Of a stretch of 45,286 nucleotides of DNA, positions 38,194 through 45,286 are shown piece by piece. Numbering within the stretch: position 1 is the stretch's first letter; each line of letters begins with the position of its first letter. The notes below the pieces were generated by a model that saw only the letters and a list, made by a program, of their open reading frames with translations, did no database searches and was not told where the DNA came from. Source of the stretch: Candidatus Saccharibacteria bacterium UBA1944 (GTDB lineage Bacteria; Patescibacteriota; Saccharimonadia; Saccharimonadales; Saccharimonadaceae); assembly GCA_002336935.1 (NCBI GenBank), contig DDEW01000016.1, positions 153 through 45,438 of the forward strand, read 5' to 3'. A program made the position numbers and the translations under genes.

Positions 38194-39444
38194 TTATTTT
38201 AGTACGATATCGGCCTCTACAGGCAGGTGGTCTGACCCTTTTTGTGCAACGATTTCAATGCGCGAAACGGCGAGATTTCCTTTTATGTATACATGGTCAA
38301 TTTGATGAGAGCTGTTTGTTGTAATAGTTCCTGTTGTGCCGCCAGTGAAGCCACTAAGCGTTGTTTTATATGTTATATGAATCTTTGTTGACGCAACGTC
38401 ATAAGAGTTTTGAAAGCCGGCAGCTCTAATTTGTTTGTCTTGGCTGCTGTTGCGCTCAGAGTTCATATCACCAACAAATATAATTGGCGCATCTTTCATG
38501 TAGGTTGCCATGTACGCAAGCGCTGTCTTTAACTCGGCAGTGCGGTTTGTGCTGCTGCTTACGTCTAAGTGCACGTCGGCAAAGTAGAAAACTTTACCAG
38601 AGCTTGTGTGCCTTAGCTTGACCCATACAAGATCCTTCTCGCTGTCAAGTTGTTTCTCGCCTTCCTTTATAAATGTGAAAAGATTAGTTTTCCAGAATGA
38701 GTTACGCGCCCATTGATTGACGGTGCGCCGATAACCTACGGATGACAGGCGAGTGGTGAGCCATGGGATACTATCGCTTCGTCCTTCCTGTAAACCGGCA
38801 ATATCCACGGTTTTTATATAGCCCAAAATGGCATTTGCTCGAGTACTGTCCCATTTTGTTAGCTCGGTAGCACGAATGTTATAGGTAGCTACATTGATGC
38901 TTGGGCTTATGGGAGTGGGGGTTGTTGGCGTGGGGCTTATGGGAGTGGGGGTTGTTGGCGTGGGGGTTGGTTGTGGATTCGTTGGTGTAGGACTAGTGGC
39001 TTGCCTAGGAATAGGTTGGAGAGAGCCTGATGATGGGGAGCTCGAGCCGACTGAAGAAGATGGCTGAGGCGACTGAGGATTGCCTGTGGATGACGGGTGT
39101 GCGTCTGAAGATTGAGCTTCTGTGTCGGTGAGAGCTGGCTTGCTCTGGGGGCCTTCGTTATTATTAGTTGCGGAGGCTACACTACCATCATCAACGCTGC
39201 TCAGTTTTGTGGAGCTTGTCGTAGTAGCTGATTCACTATGGGGACGTTGCAGGGCAAATCCGACCGAACCAAAGAGGAGCACTATTGTGCAAACACTAAC
39301 GATAATAATAGCTCGACGTGATGTATGCTGCATTCCATCTGGGTGTGAGGTGAGATAAATTGCATGATTCTCTTGCGAAATACGCTCATCCACAGATAGC
39401 GGCGAGAGTAGTGGCGTTTGCTCTGTTGCTGGTGTATTCTGCAT
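38194..39444 (-). CDS. Membrane-tethered endonuclease/exonuclease/phosphatase (EEP) protein
   Basis: 416 aa. A 44-aa cytoplasmic tail, one membrane segment (about 45-64), a Ser/Thr/Pro linker (70-182) with a doubled PTPTTPTPIS unit, then an EEP domain (184-416). EEP residues seen: TYNIR (Asn189), LQE (Glu220), DVHLD (His292), GDMNS (Asp326, Asn328), IDHVY (Asp383) and SDHLPVE (Asp405, His406). Such domains cut DNA, RNA or phosphoesters with a metal ion. Topology puts the domain outside the cell, so nucleic-acid degradation for nucleotide salvage is a reasonable inference, although lipid or sugar phosphates cannot be excluded. Confidence 0.8.
   Translation of the reverse strand: MQNTPATEQTPLLSPLSVDERISQENHAIYLTSHPDGMQHTSRRAIIIVSVCTIVLLFGSVGFALQRPHSESATTTSSTKLSSVDDGSVASATNNNEGPQSKPALTDTEAQSSDAHPSSTGNPQSPQPSSSVGSSSPSSGSLQPIPRQATSPTPTNPQPTPTPTTPTPISPTPTTPTPISPSINVATYNIRATELTKWDSTRANAILGYIKTVDIAGLQEGRSDSIPWLTTRLSSVGYRRTVNQWARNSFWKTNLFTFIKEGEKQLDSEKDLVWVKLRHTSSGKVFYFADVHLDVSSSTNRTAELKTALAYMATYMKDAPIIFVGDMNSERNSSQDKQIRAAGFQNSYDVASTKIHITYKTTLSGFTGGTTGTITTNSSHQIDHVYIKGNLAVSRIEIVAQKGSDHLPVEADIVLK
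38903..38962 (-). repeat. Two 30-bp tandem repeats in the Pro/Thr linker of the nuclease
   Basis: 38903-38932 and 38933-38962 are identical in all 30 bases and encode PTPTTPTPIS twice on the minus strand. The identity at nucleotide level indicates a recent duplication. The unit length is a multiple of three, so copy number can change without breaking the frame. Confidence 0.9.
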
Positions 39445-39477
39445 TGTTTATTTTCTTTTAATCTTTTAACTAATCAA

Positions 39478-39506
39478 ATATTAGCACAATTAGCATAAAA
39501 AGTCAA
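39478..39506 (-). promoter_or_regulatory. Extended -10 promoter of the EEP nuclease
   Basis: TTGACT (39506-39501), a 17-nt spacer ending in TGC, then TAATAT (39483-39478). It shares the spacer with 25325 and 5554 almost base for base. ATG 39444 follows at 33 nt with an AAAAGA stretch as weak ribosome-binding site. Confidence 0.8.
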
Positions 39507-39528
39507 CCTCGGGGTGATCTGTTAAAGG

Positions 39529-39537
39529 TGCTATACT
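39529..39537 (+). promoter_or_regulatory. Extended -10 promoter of the frr operon
   Basis: TGC TATACT (39529-39537) with no visible -35, followed by Shine-Dalgarno AAGGAG and ATG 39562. It drives the six-gene run frr to proS. Confidence 0.6.
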
Positions 39538-39561
39538 AAGAACAAAACAAGGAGAAGTAGA

Positions 39562-40116
39562 ATGTTCGATACAGATGGTTACGAGTTGAAGATGACTGGT
39601 GCTGTTGAGCACTTAGAGAATGAGATGAAAAAGGTCCGAACTGGCCGTGCGCACTCGGGTATGCTTGATGGTATTAAGGTAGAAGCCTATGGCGTTGAAG
39701 TGCCGCTCAATCAGGTGGCAAACGTTACCGCGCCAGAAGCTCAGCTACTACAGATTACTCCATTTGACCCTGCAAACATCCAAAAGATTAGTGCGGCGAT
39801 TCGTAATGACCAAGCGCTGGGGCTCAACCCTAGTGACGATGGGCGGATCGTGCGCGTACCTGTGCCGGCCCTTACTGAAGAACGACGCAAATTGCTTGTG
39901 AAGCAGGTGAGCGAGAAGGCAGAGGAAGCTCGCATTGTGCTGCGAACAATCCGCCAAGATGGCCTTAAGGAAGCAAAGCGCAAAAAAGAGGACAAGGAAC
40001 TTTCAGAAGATGATGTGAAGCTTGTTGAGAAAGAATTCGAGCGCCTCATGAATGAACACCAGGCGAAGATTGAAGAAGCATTTAAGGCTAAAGAAAAAGA
40101 GATCCTCACAATCTAA
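39562..40116 (+). CDS. frr: Ribosome recycling factor
   Basis: 184 aa of two domains: long helical bundle (MTGAVEHLENEMKKVRTGRAHSGMLDGIKVEAYG) and a small beta domain (VTAPEAQLLQITPFDP), then RIVRVPVPALTEERRKLLVKQVSEKAEEARI, close to the family pattern. Length matches RRF (185 aa). It splits post-termination ribosomes with EF-G. ACAAGGAGAAG precedes the ATG. The stop overlaps the uppS start by 1 nt (TAATG). Confidence 0.96.
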   Translation: MFDTDGYELKMTGAVEHLENEMKKVRTGRAHSGMLDGIKVEAYGVEVPLNQVANVTAPEAQLLQITPFDPANIQKISAAIRNDQALGLNPSDDGRIVRVPVPALTEERRKLLVKQVSEKAEEARIVLRTIRQDGLKEAKRKKEDKELSEDDVKLVEKEFERLMNEHQAKIEEAFKAKEKEILTI

Positions 40117-40802
40117 TGTCTGAGCTTCCGCAACATATAGGCTATATTGTCGATGGTAATCGCCGTTGGGCTAAAGCCAGGGGGATGTCGACACGTGAAG
40201 GTCACAAGGCGGGATATGAAGTACTCAAGCAAGTACTTCTTGATACAGTAGCGGCTGGCGTTCCCTATGTGAGTGCTTATGTATTTAGCACTGAGAATTG
40301 GAAGCGTACAAAAGCAGAAGTGCAGTGGCTGATGGCGCTATTAGTGAGGGTGCTGCGTGATGATTTGCATATATTCATTGATAACAATATTCGAGTAAGA
40401 ATTCTTGGAAGTCGTGAGCGCCTTAGTAAAAAGGTGATAGCTGCCATTGAAATGGCTGAAGCAAAAACAGCGCACCTCACCGGTGGGCAGGCACTGCTTT
40501 GTTTGAATTATGGCGGACAGCTGGAGATTGCTGATGCGGTGAACGCGCTCATAAAAAGTGGCATAAAAGCTGGAGAAGTAACGCCAGAGCACATTGAGCA
40601 ATATTTGTATGCGTCTGATGTTCCAGCGTGCGATTTGGTAGTGCGTACTAGTGGCGAACAACGCCTAAGCAATTTTATGTTATGGCGAAGTGCATATAGC
40701 GAGCTATTGTTTATTGATAAAGCTTGGCCAGACATGACAAAGCGGGATGTAACCGCTATACTAAAGCAATATGCACGCCGTGGTCGGCGATTTGGAGGAT
40801 AG
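40116..40802 (+). CDS. uppS: Isoprenyl transferase (undecaprenyl diphosphate synthase)
   Basis: 228 aa. Cis-prenyltransferase that makes the C55 carrier for peptidoglycan and surface glycans. Asp13 of the VDGNRRWAKARG motif replaces the usual MDGNGRWA, and SGEQRLSNFMLW plus AYSELLF are present. The Met-to-Val and Gly-to-Arg changes near the catalytic Asp are unusual but outside the Asp itself. No SD; expression is coupled to frr. The next gene begins at the stop codon. Confidence 0.92.
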   Translation: MSELPQHIGYIVDGNRRWAKARGMSTREGHKAGYEVLKQVLLDTVAAGVPYVSAYVFSTENWKRTKAEVQWLMALLVRVLRDDLHIFIDNNIRVRILGSRERLSKKVIAAIEMAEAKTAHLTGGQALLCLNYGGQLEIADAVNALIKSGIKAGEVTPEHIEQYLYASDVPACDLVVRTSGEQRLSNFMLWRSAYSELLFIDKAWPDMTKRDVTAILKQYARRGRRFGG

Positions 40803-41963
40803 ATGGACATACTAATAGGGGTTATTATTGGGGTAATTGTACTCACTATTTTGGTAGTGGTTCATGAACTTGGTCATGCACTTGTTGCCAAAAAACACGG
40901 TGTAGTAGTAGAAGAATTTGGCATTGGCTTCCCGCCCAAAGCGTGGAGTAAGAAGGTGCCTAATAGTATATTGGGCAAAAATGTTGAGTATAGTATTAAC
41001 TGGTTGCCGCTGGGGGGATTCGTAAAGTTGCAGGGTGAGCACGATGCTGCACGCCAAAAAGGTGATTATGGTGCGGCGACATTTTGGCAAAAGACCCAGA
41101 TTTTGCTGGCGGGCGTAGTGATGAACTGGTTGACGGCAGCTACATTGCTTTCAATTTTGGCAGCTGTCGGTATACCGAACATCTTGCAGAATCAGTTCTA
41201 TGTACCGTCTGATGCGCAAATTATTAGCCAACCAGTGGAACTTGTCGCGGTGACCGCAGGGCTACCAGCAGAAAAAGCGGGGCTGCAGCAGGGTGATAAA
41301 ATATTGCGCTTCAACGGCGCGCCACTTGAAAATGCCAAAGCATTGTCTGAGCTTACTAAACAAAGTAGTGGTAAAACCGTCGAAATTATTTATTCGCGTA
41401 ACAACGTTGAGCATAGTGTGAAAATACCACTACGCGCCAATAATGATGACCGAAAAGGGTATTTGGGCGCAAGCCCATCACAGCTTGAGCTTATTCGCGC
41501 AAGTTGGTCGGCTCCGCTGGTCGGAATTGGCACAACGGCACAGATGTCATGGGTGACGCTGCAGGGAATTGGTGGGTTGCTGGCTAATACGGCTCAAGGA
41601 TTAGTGATGAAACTTAGCCCTGATAAAAATGACCAAGCAGTCGCAAACACCAAGTTGACACAAGTCGGCGATAGTGTTGCTGGACCGGTAGGCATATTTG
41701 GTATTATTTTCCCAGCTGCTGGTAAAGCGGGACCGACACACGTCATTATGCTCGCTGCGATTATATCGTTAACACTTGCTGTGATGAATGTGCTACCAAT
41801 ACCCGCCCTTGATGGCGGCCGGTGGTTTGTAACTGCGTTATTTAAGCTGTTTAAAAAACCACTGGGCAAAGACCTTGAAGAAAAGATTCACGGAACGGGC
41901 TTCATGGTTCTGATGGCTCTCGTCGTGTTGGTAACAATAGCTGATATAGGGAAGTTTCGATAG
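40803..41963 (+). CDS. rseP: Site-2 intramembrane zinc protease (M50, RseP-like)
   Basis: 386 aa. HELGH (21-25) in the first membrane segment, one PDZ domain (about 140-225, AEKAGLQQGDKILRFNG), and the second metal site NVLPIPALDGGR near residue 325-336. These enzymes cut membrane-bound regulators or signal peptides in the bilayer. It starts directly after uppS. uppS-rseP-proS is a well-known order in bacteria, where cdsA and dxr may also sit. Here both are absent and a CPBP protease and proB are inserted. Confidence 0.92.
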   Translation: MDILIGVIIGVIVLTILVVVHELGHALVAKKHGVVVEEFGIGFPPKAWSKKVPNSILGKNVEYSINWLPLGGFVKLQGEHDAARQKGDYGAATFWQKTQILLAGVVMNWLTAATLLSILAAVGIPNILQNQFYVPSDAQIISQPVELVAVTAGLPAEKAGLQQGDKILRFNGAPLENAKALSELTKQSSGKTVEIIYSRNNVEHSVKIPLRANNDDRKGYLGASPSQLELIRASWSAPLVGIGTTAQMSWVTLQGIGGLLANTAQGLVMKLSPDKNDQAVANTKLTQVGDSVAGPVGIFGIIFPAAGKAGPTHVIMLAAIISLTLAVMNVLPIPALDGGRWFVTALFKLFKKPLGKDLEEKIHGTGFMVLMALVVLVTIADIGKFR

Positions 41964-42701
41964 ATGAAAAAAGTAGGGGTGGTTATAAAAGATAATTATC
42001 GTACTTGGCTAGCATGGATTGTTGCTGCCATTGCAAGCTATATCATCGCATCGTATCTCGTTATTGGTATAGCTTGGCTTGTGCATGCGTATATCCCTGG
42101 AGTAGGAATGGTTGGTACTATTGAATCGTTGTGGTTGCGTGTGGTAGTGTCGGTTGTTGCACTACTGCTGCTTATGGGAATGCCCAAACTACTCAAACTT
42201 CGTTTACCAGATATTCGGGTGATTGGACTCCACAGGATGCTTTTGTGGCGTGATGTAGCAATAAGTATTGCTGGTATGGTAGTGTACGCAGCGCTGGCGA
42301 TGATTGCTTTTACGCTTGCTGCTCAGTTACCATTCTTTAATCCAGCAGAGCAACAAGATTTGGGCAGGACATCGCTGTATGGGCTTGAGGGCGTATGGGC
42401 ATTTCTGGCGCTTGTTGTGGCAGTGCCGGTGGTAGAAGAAGCATTGTTTAGGGGGCTATTGTACGGTAAGCTTCGCCAAGCGCATTTGTCTTATTGGCCG
42501 GCAGCAATTGTTGTAAGTTTGCTTTTCGCCATTGCACACGGGCAACTCAATGTTGCAATTGATGTCTTTTGTTTGAGTATGGTGGCGAGCTACTTGCGTG
42601 AGCTAACGGGGAGCATTTGGGCGGGCATTCTGCTGCATATGGCAAAAAACGCGTTGGCATTCTTTACTGTCTATACAGTTCTTTACGCAGTGGGCGGCTA
42701 A
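41964..42701 (+). CDS. CPBP-family intramembrane metalloprotease (CAAX-type)
   Basis: 245 aa with about six to seven membrane segments. Motif 1 EEALFR (158-163), motif 2 FAIAHG (188-193, His192) and motif 3 WAGILLHMAKN (219-229, His225) are the ABI/CPBP glutamic-type protease signature. Related to Rce1 CAAX proteases; in bacteria used for bacteriocin self-immunity or processing. It starts 1 nt after rseP, making two unrelated intramembrane proteases adjacent. Confidence 0.85.
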   Translation: MKKVGVVIKDNYRTWLAWIVAAIASYIIASYLVIGIAWLVHAYIPGVGMVGTIESLWLRVVVSVVALLLLMGMPKLLKLRLPDIRVIGLHRMLLWRDVAISIAGMVVYAALAMIAFTLAAQLPFFNPAEQQDLGRTSLYGLEGVWAFLALVVAVPVVEEALFRGLLYGKLRQAHLSYWPAAIVVSLLFAIAHGQLNVAIDVFCLSMVASYLRELTGSIWAGILLHMAKNALAFFTVYTVLYAVGG

Positions 42702-43442
42702 ATGAAACCTGTTTTGGTTGTAAAAGTTGGTACAAGTACGCTGCTGAGTGCTGAAGAAGCGCCCTCAAGTACATTTGATAGAGTCGCTGCTAGTATAACA
42801 GCACTCAAGGCTGAATATAATATTGTTTTAGTTACTTCGGGTGCAATTGGTTTTGGGGTAACACAAATGCAATTAAATCGGCGGCCGCAAGAAGTTGCAC
42901 GTTTGCAAGCATTGTCGATGATTGGTCAGGTTGGGCTGCTAAGACGTTGGCGTGAAGCCTTTGAAGGTATGACAATTGGGCAAGTACTGGTGACGCGGCA
43001 GGATTTGCACCACACAGTATCGAAAGCGAATTTGGCCCAGAGCCTTCAGTGTATGTGGGAGTACGGCGCGGTACCAGTCGTGAACGAAAATGATGCAGTG
43101 AGTTTTGATGAAATCACGTTTGGCGATAATGATCAACTGGCCGCTAATGTTGCCGTTGCGTTAGGGGCGAAGCATTTAGTGCTTTTAACTGATCAGGACG
43201 GTATACAGGCGAACTTTGGTACTCCTGATCAAAAGCGGGTGGCGCTCGTAACGCTTGCAGAAGTGCAAAAACACGTGATGCCAGTAAAGTCGACCGCGGG
43301 CAAAGGCGGCGCAGATAGCAAGGTAATGGCAGCCGGAACTGCGCTGGCGGCTGGAGTAGAAGTGTATATTGGTCATGCAACAGTCGAAGGATCAATAGAG
43401 GCGATACTTGCTGGTCAATCTGGTACAAAGATTGTACAATAA
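42702..43442 (+). CDS. proB: Glutamate 5-kinase without PUA domain
   Basis: 246 aa. Amino-acid kinase fold: VVKVGTSTLLS, LVTSGAIGFGV, VPVVNENDAVS, FGDNDQLAANVA, LLTDQDGI and STAGKGGADSK. It phosphorylates glutamate in the first step of proline synthesis. The C-terminal PUA domain of the E. coli enzyme (367 aa) is missing. proA and proC are not in the window. It sits directly between a protease gene and proS. Confidence 0.9.
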   Translation: MKPVLVVKVGTSTLLSAEEAPSSTFDRVAASITALKAEYNIVLVTSGAIGFGVTQMQLNRRPQEVARLQALSMIGQVGLLRRWREAFEGMTIGQVLVTRQDLHHTVSKANLAQSLQCMWEYGAVPVVNENDAVSFDEITFGDNDQLAANVAVALGAKHLVLLTDQDGIQANFGTPDQKRVALVTLAEVQKHVMPVKSTAGKGGADSKVMAAGTALAAGVEVYIGHATVEGSIEAILAGQSGTKIVQ

Positions 43443-43451
43443 GGAGCGATT

Positions 43452-44693
43452 ATGCGATTATCACAAAACTTTACACGCACACTAAAAGACGCACCTGCTG
43501 ACGAAGTAGCCCGCAATGCACAACTGCTCATAAGGGCTGGATTTGTTTATAAGGTAATGGCGGGAGTATATGCCTACACGCCACTAGGGTTAAGGGTACT
43601 CGAGAACATCAAGCAAATTGTTCGCGAAGAGATGAACGCTATTGGTGGTCAAGAGCTCATTATGACTAATTTGCAAAGCAAAGAAACTTGGGAAGCGACA
43701 ACCCGATGGGATGAGAAAATCGTTGATATTTGGTTTAAGACAAAGCTGCAAGATGGCACAGATATTGGGTTGGCATGGAGCCATGAAGAGCCAATCATGG
43801 AAATGATGCAGCAGTATATAAAGAGCTATAAAGATTTGCCAGCGAAAGTCTACCAATTTCAGACTAAGCTTCGCAACGAGTTGCGTGCGAAAAGTGGCAT
43901 CATGCGCGGTCGCGAATTTGTGATGAAAGATATGTATTCGCTGCACTCATCGGCTGAAGATTTAGAGGCGTTTTACGCTCAAACAATCGAAGCATATAAG
44001 CGTTGCTACGAGCGATTCGGCATCGGTGAGGACACCTATGTAACATTTGCGAGCGGTGGTGCCTTCACTAGGTTTAGCCATGAATTCCAAACAATTTGTG
44101 ACGCGGGCGAGGACATTGTATATTTGCACCGCGGCAAGAACATCGCTGTCAACGAAGAGGTGCTCGAAGATGCTATACAAGAGCTTGGTGTAAGTCGTGA
44201 AGAAATGGAGCCAGTGAAAACGGCTGAAGTTGGTAATATATTTAATTTTGGGACCGAAAAGGGTGAGCAAATGGGTGTCATGTACGCTGACAAAGATGGC
44301 GTACAAAAGCCCGTTTACCTTGGATCATATGGGATCGGTATTACTAGGGTGATGGGTGTAATTGTTGAAAAGTTTGCAGACGATAAAGGTATTGTATGGC
44401 CACTTACAATTGCGCCAGCAAAAGTCTACTTAGTACAAATTGGCGGTGATGGATCACGCATAAAGGCCGACGAACTGTATGACGAACTGATGGGTAGGGG
44501 AGTTGAGGTGATTTACGATGATCGCGATGAACGACCAGGCGCAAAGTTTGCCGATGCAGAACTAATGGGTATCCCGTATAGAGTAACGGTGAGTGATCGG
44601 AATTTGGCCGAAAATAAGTACGAATTTACCCCTCGTAACAGTGGTGAAACAGTGCTATTGACACACGATGAGTTACTTGGTAAACTGAACTAA
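43452..44693 (+). CDS. proS: Prolyl-tRNA synthetase, short form without INS domain
   Basis: 413 aa. Class II core: motif 2 region YQFQTKLRNELRAKSGIMRGREFVMKDMYSLH, SHEFQTIC, motif 3 GSYGIGITRVMGVIVE, and the anticodon-binding domain (about 320-413). The bacterial INS editing domain (about 180 aa, between motifs 2 and 3) is replaced by about 45 residues, so Ala-tRNA(Pro) cannot be edited in cis. AAGGAG precedes ATG 43452. It ends the frr-proS operon. Confidence 0.93.
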   Translation: MRLSQNFTRTLKDAPADEVARNAQLLIRAGFVYKVMAGVYAYTPLGLRVLENIKQIVREEMNAIGGQELIMTNLQSKETWEATTRWDEKIVDIWFKTKLQDGTDIGLAWSHEEPIMEMMQQYIKSYKDLPAKVYQFQTKLRNELRAKSGIMRGREFVMKDMYSLHSSAEDLEAFYAQTIEAYKRCYERFGIGEDTYVTFASGGAFTRFSHEFQTICDAGEDIVYLHRGKNIAVNEEVLEDAIQELGVSREEMEPVKTAEVGNIFNFGTEKGEQMGVMYADKDGVQKPVYLGSYGIGITRVMGVIVEKFADDKGIVWPLTIAPAKVYLVQIGGDGSRIKADELYDELMGRGVEVIYDDRDERPGAKFADAELMGIPYRVTVSDRNLAENKYEFTPRNSGETVLLTHDELLGKLN

Positions 44694-44779
44694 CTTACAG
44701 ACGTCTTGGAGGGATGTACAACACTAATCATGAGGTTAGGTCCTTCAATCGGGCTTGTAGGTAGTTAGAGGTAATAATT

Positions 44780-45235
44780 ATGAAAAAAGCATACCAGATT
44801 ACAGAAGCTGGCCGCAAAGAGCTTGAGGCCGAACTAAAAGACCTAAAGAGTCGTCGTGGCGAGATTGCAGAGAAGATTGCAGAAGCTCGTGATTACGGTG
44901 ATTTGAGTGAGAATGCTGAATACGACAGCGCTCGCGAGGAGCAAGGGTTAGTTGAGACCCGTATTGCTGAAATTGAAGATATTTTGATGAATGCTGAAGA
45001 AATTAAAACCCGTAAAAGTAGTAAAGTGCAGCTTGGTAGTACTGTGGAAGTAAAGAACGGTGCGAAAAAATTCAGCTATACATTGGTTGGGCCTGTTGAG
45101 GCCGATCCTCTGAATGGTAAGATCAGCAATGAATCGCCAATTGGTGTTGCGCTACTTGGTAAGGTGGTTGGTGATAAGGCTACGATTAGCACCCCAAAGG
45201 GTGACACAACATATACCGTTGTCTCTATTGCTTAA
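44780..45235 (+). CDS. greA: Transcription elongation factor GreA
   Basis: 151 aa. An N-terminal coiled coil whose tip is DYGDLSENAEYDSAREEQG, with the two acidic residues that enter the RNA polymerase channel (Asp41, Glu44), and a C-terminal FKBP-like domain (about 75-151). GreA rescues backtracked polymerase by transcript cleavage. AGAGGTAA precedes ATG 44780. The 86-nt gap after proS holds no clear promoter, so it may be read from the upstream operon. Confidence 0.94.
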   Translation: MKKAYQITEAGRKELEAELKDLKSRRGEIAEKIAEARDYGDLSENAEYDSAREEQGLVETRIAEIEDILMNAEEIKTRKSSKVQLGSTVEVKNGAKKFSYTLVGPVEADPLNGKISNESPIGVALLGKVVGDKATISTPKGDTTYTVVSIA

Positions 45236-45251
45236 ACAAGCCACGCACACC

Positions 45252-45286
45252 ACAATACCCTACATATAGTGGGGTATTGTTTATTT
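45252..45286 (+). terminator. Terminator after greA
   Basis: ACAATACCC (45252-45260) pairs with GGGTATTGT (45272-45280), extended inward by TAC/GTG pairs with one G-U. It is followed by TTATTT at the window end. Confidence 0.85.

Noticed and set aside
38903..38962. Tandem repeat as a CRISPR array
   Set aside because: Two direct copies with no spacer, inside a coding frame; it is a protein linker duplication.
44714..44764. 17-codon upstream ORF before greA (ATG 44714)
   Set aside because: GGAGGG abuts the ATG with no spacing and the peptide has no codon bias; too weak to call a leader peptide.
1..45286. UGA recoding as in Gracilibacteria/Absconditabacteria
   Set aside because: Genes are full-length under the standard code, and TGA ends at least one gene (wHTH, 13463-13465).

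Overview
The window reads as a chromosomal segment of a small-genome member of the Candidate Phyla Radiation (Patescibacteria), most probably a Saccharibacterium (TM7). This is inferred from gene content, because no marker could be searched. Supporting signs are: compact genes in near-zero-gap operons; many short or stripped-down versions of universal proteins (IF-2 of about 591 aa, ProRS without the insertion domain, a short adenylate kinase, ProB without PUA); a monoderm-type envelope toolkit (LPXTG protein, LCP protein, HtrA, PspC, ParAB, FtsA/FtsZ); and small proteins of CPR type (KGG protein, a DUF5663-like pair). TGA is used as a normal stop (for example the wHTH gene before recJ), which argues against the recoded Gracilibacteria and Absconditabacteria.

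Layout. 1-650: terminators, a structured gene-free stretch, and a KGG stress-type gene behind a near-consensus promoter. 646-2449: ROK kinase and HExxH metallopeptidase (minus strand), then a sortase-type surface protein. 2470-5493: ribosomal protein S1 and IF-2. 5550-8981: a CPR-specific block of a large repeat-containing membrane-associated protein and two paralogous DUF5663-like proteins. 8978-12370 (minus): priA-def-fmt. 12420-17220: degenerate phosphoribosyltransferase, wHTH regulator-recJ, and bS21-yqeY-adk-map. 17290-21759: ftsA, ftsZ, nrdR, then a thioredoxin-fold/VKOR/DoxX redox group. 21811-25308: a T-box-like leader, ileS, pspC, rhodanese. 25325-30283: a small unknown gene, galU, bL21, a PIG-V-like mannosyltransferase (minus), parA-parB, lepB (minus). 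30379-34028: LCP, a membrane protein and HtrA. 34025-36701 (minus): prfA-prmC, a small membrane protein, bL31. 36733-38144: rpsB-tsf. 38194-39444 (minus): a membrane-tethered EEP nuclease. 39529-45286: frr-uppS-rseP-CPBP protease-proB-proS, then greA.

Most genes serve translation (S1, S2, S21, L21, L31, IF-2, EF-Ts, RF1, RRF, PrmC, Def, Fmt, Map, IleRS, ProRS), division and segregation, or the cell envelope. The exported proteins (LPXTG protein, nuclease, HtrA, LCP, VKOR system) suggest a cell that depends on its surface for salvage and contact. That lifestyle reading is inference.

The most unusual observations are regulatory. (i) A promoter family has a conserved 17-nt spacer and extended -10, and drives four unrelated accessory genes. 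(ii) Many start codons lie only 6-12 nt downstream of a -10 box with no Shine-Dalgarno sequence, so leaderless mRNAs are predicted for priA, def, ftsA, lepB, prfA, bS21 and others. (iii) A T-box riboswitch candidate precedes ileS. (iv) NrdR has lost all four zinc-ribbon cysteines. (v) rpsB and rpmE share an overlapping -35 region. No CRISPR array, insertion sequence, prophage, rRNA or tRNA gene was recognised.
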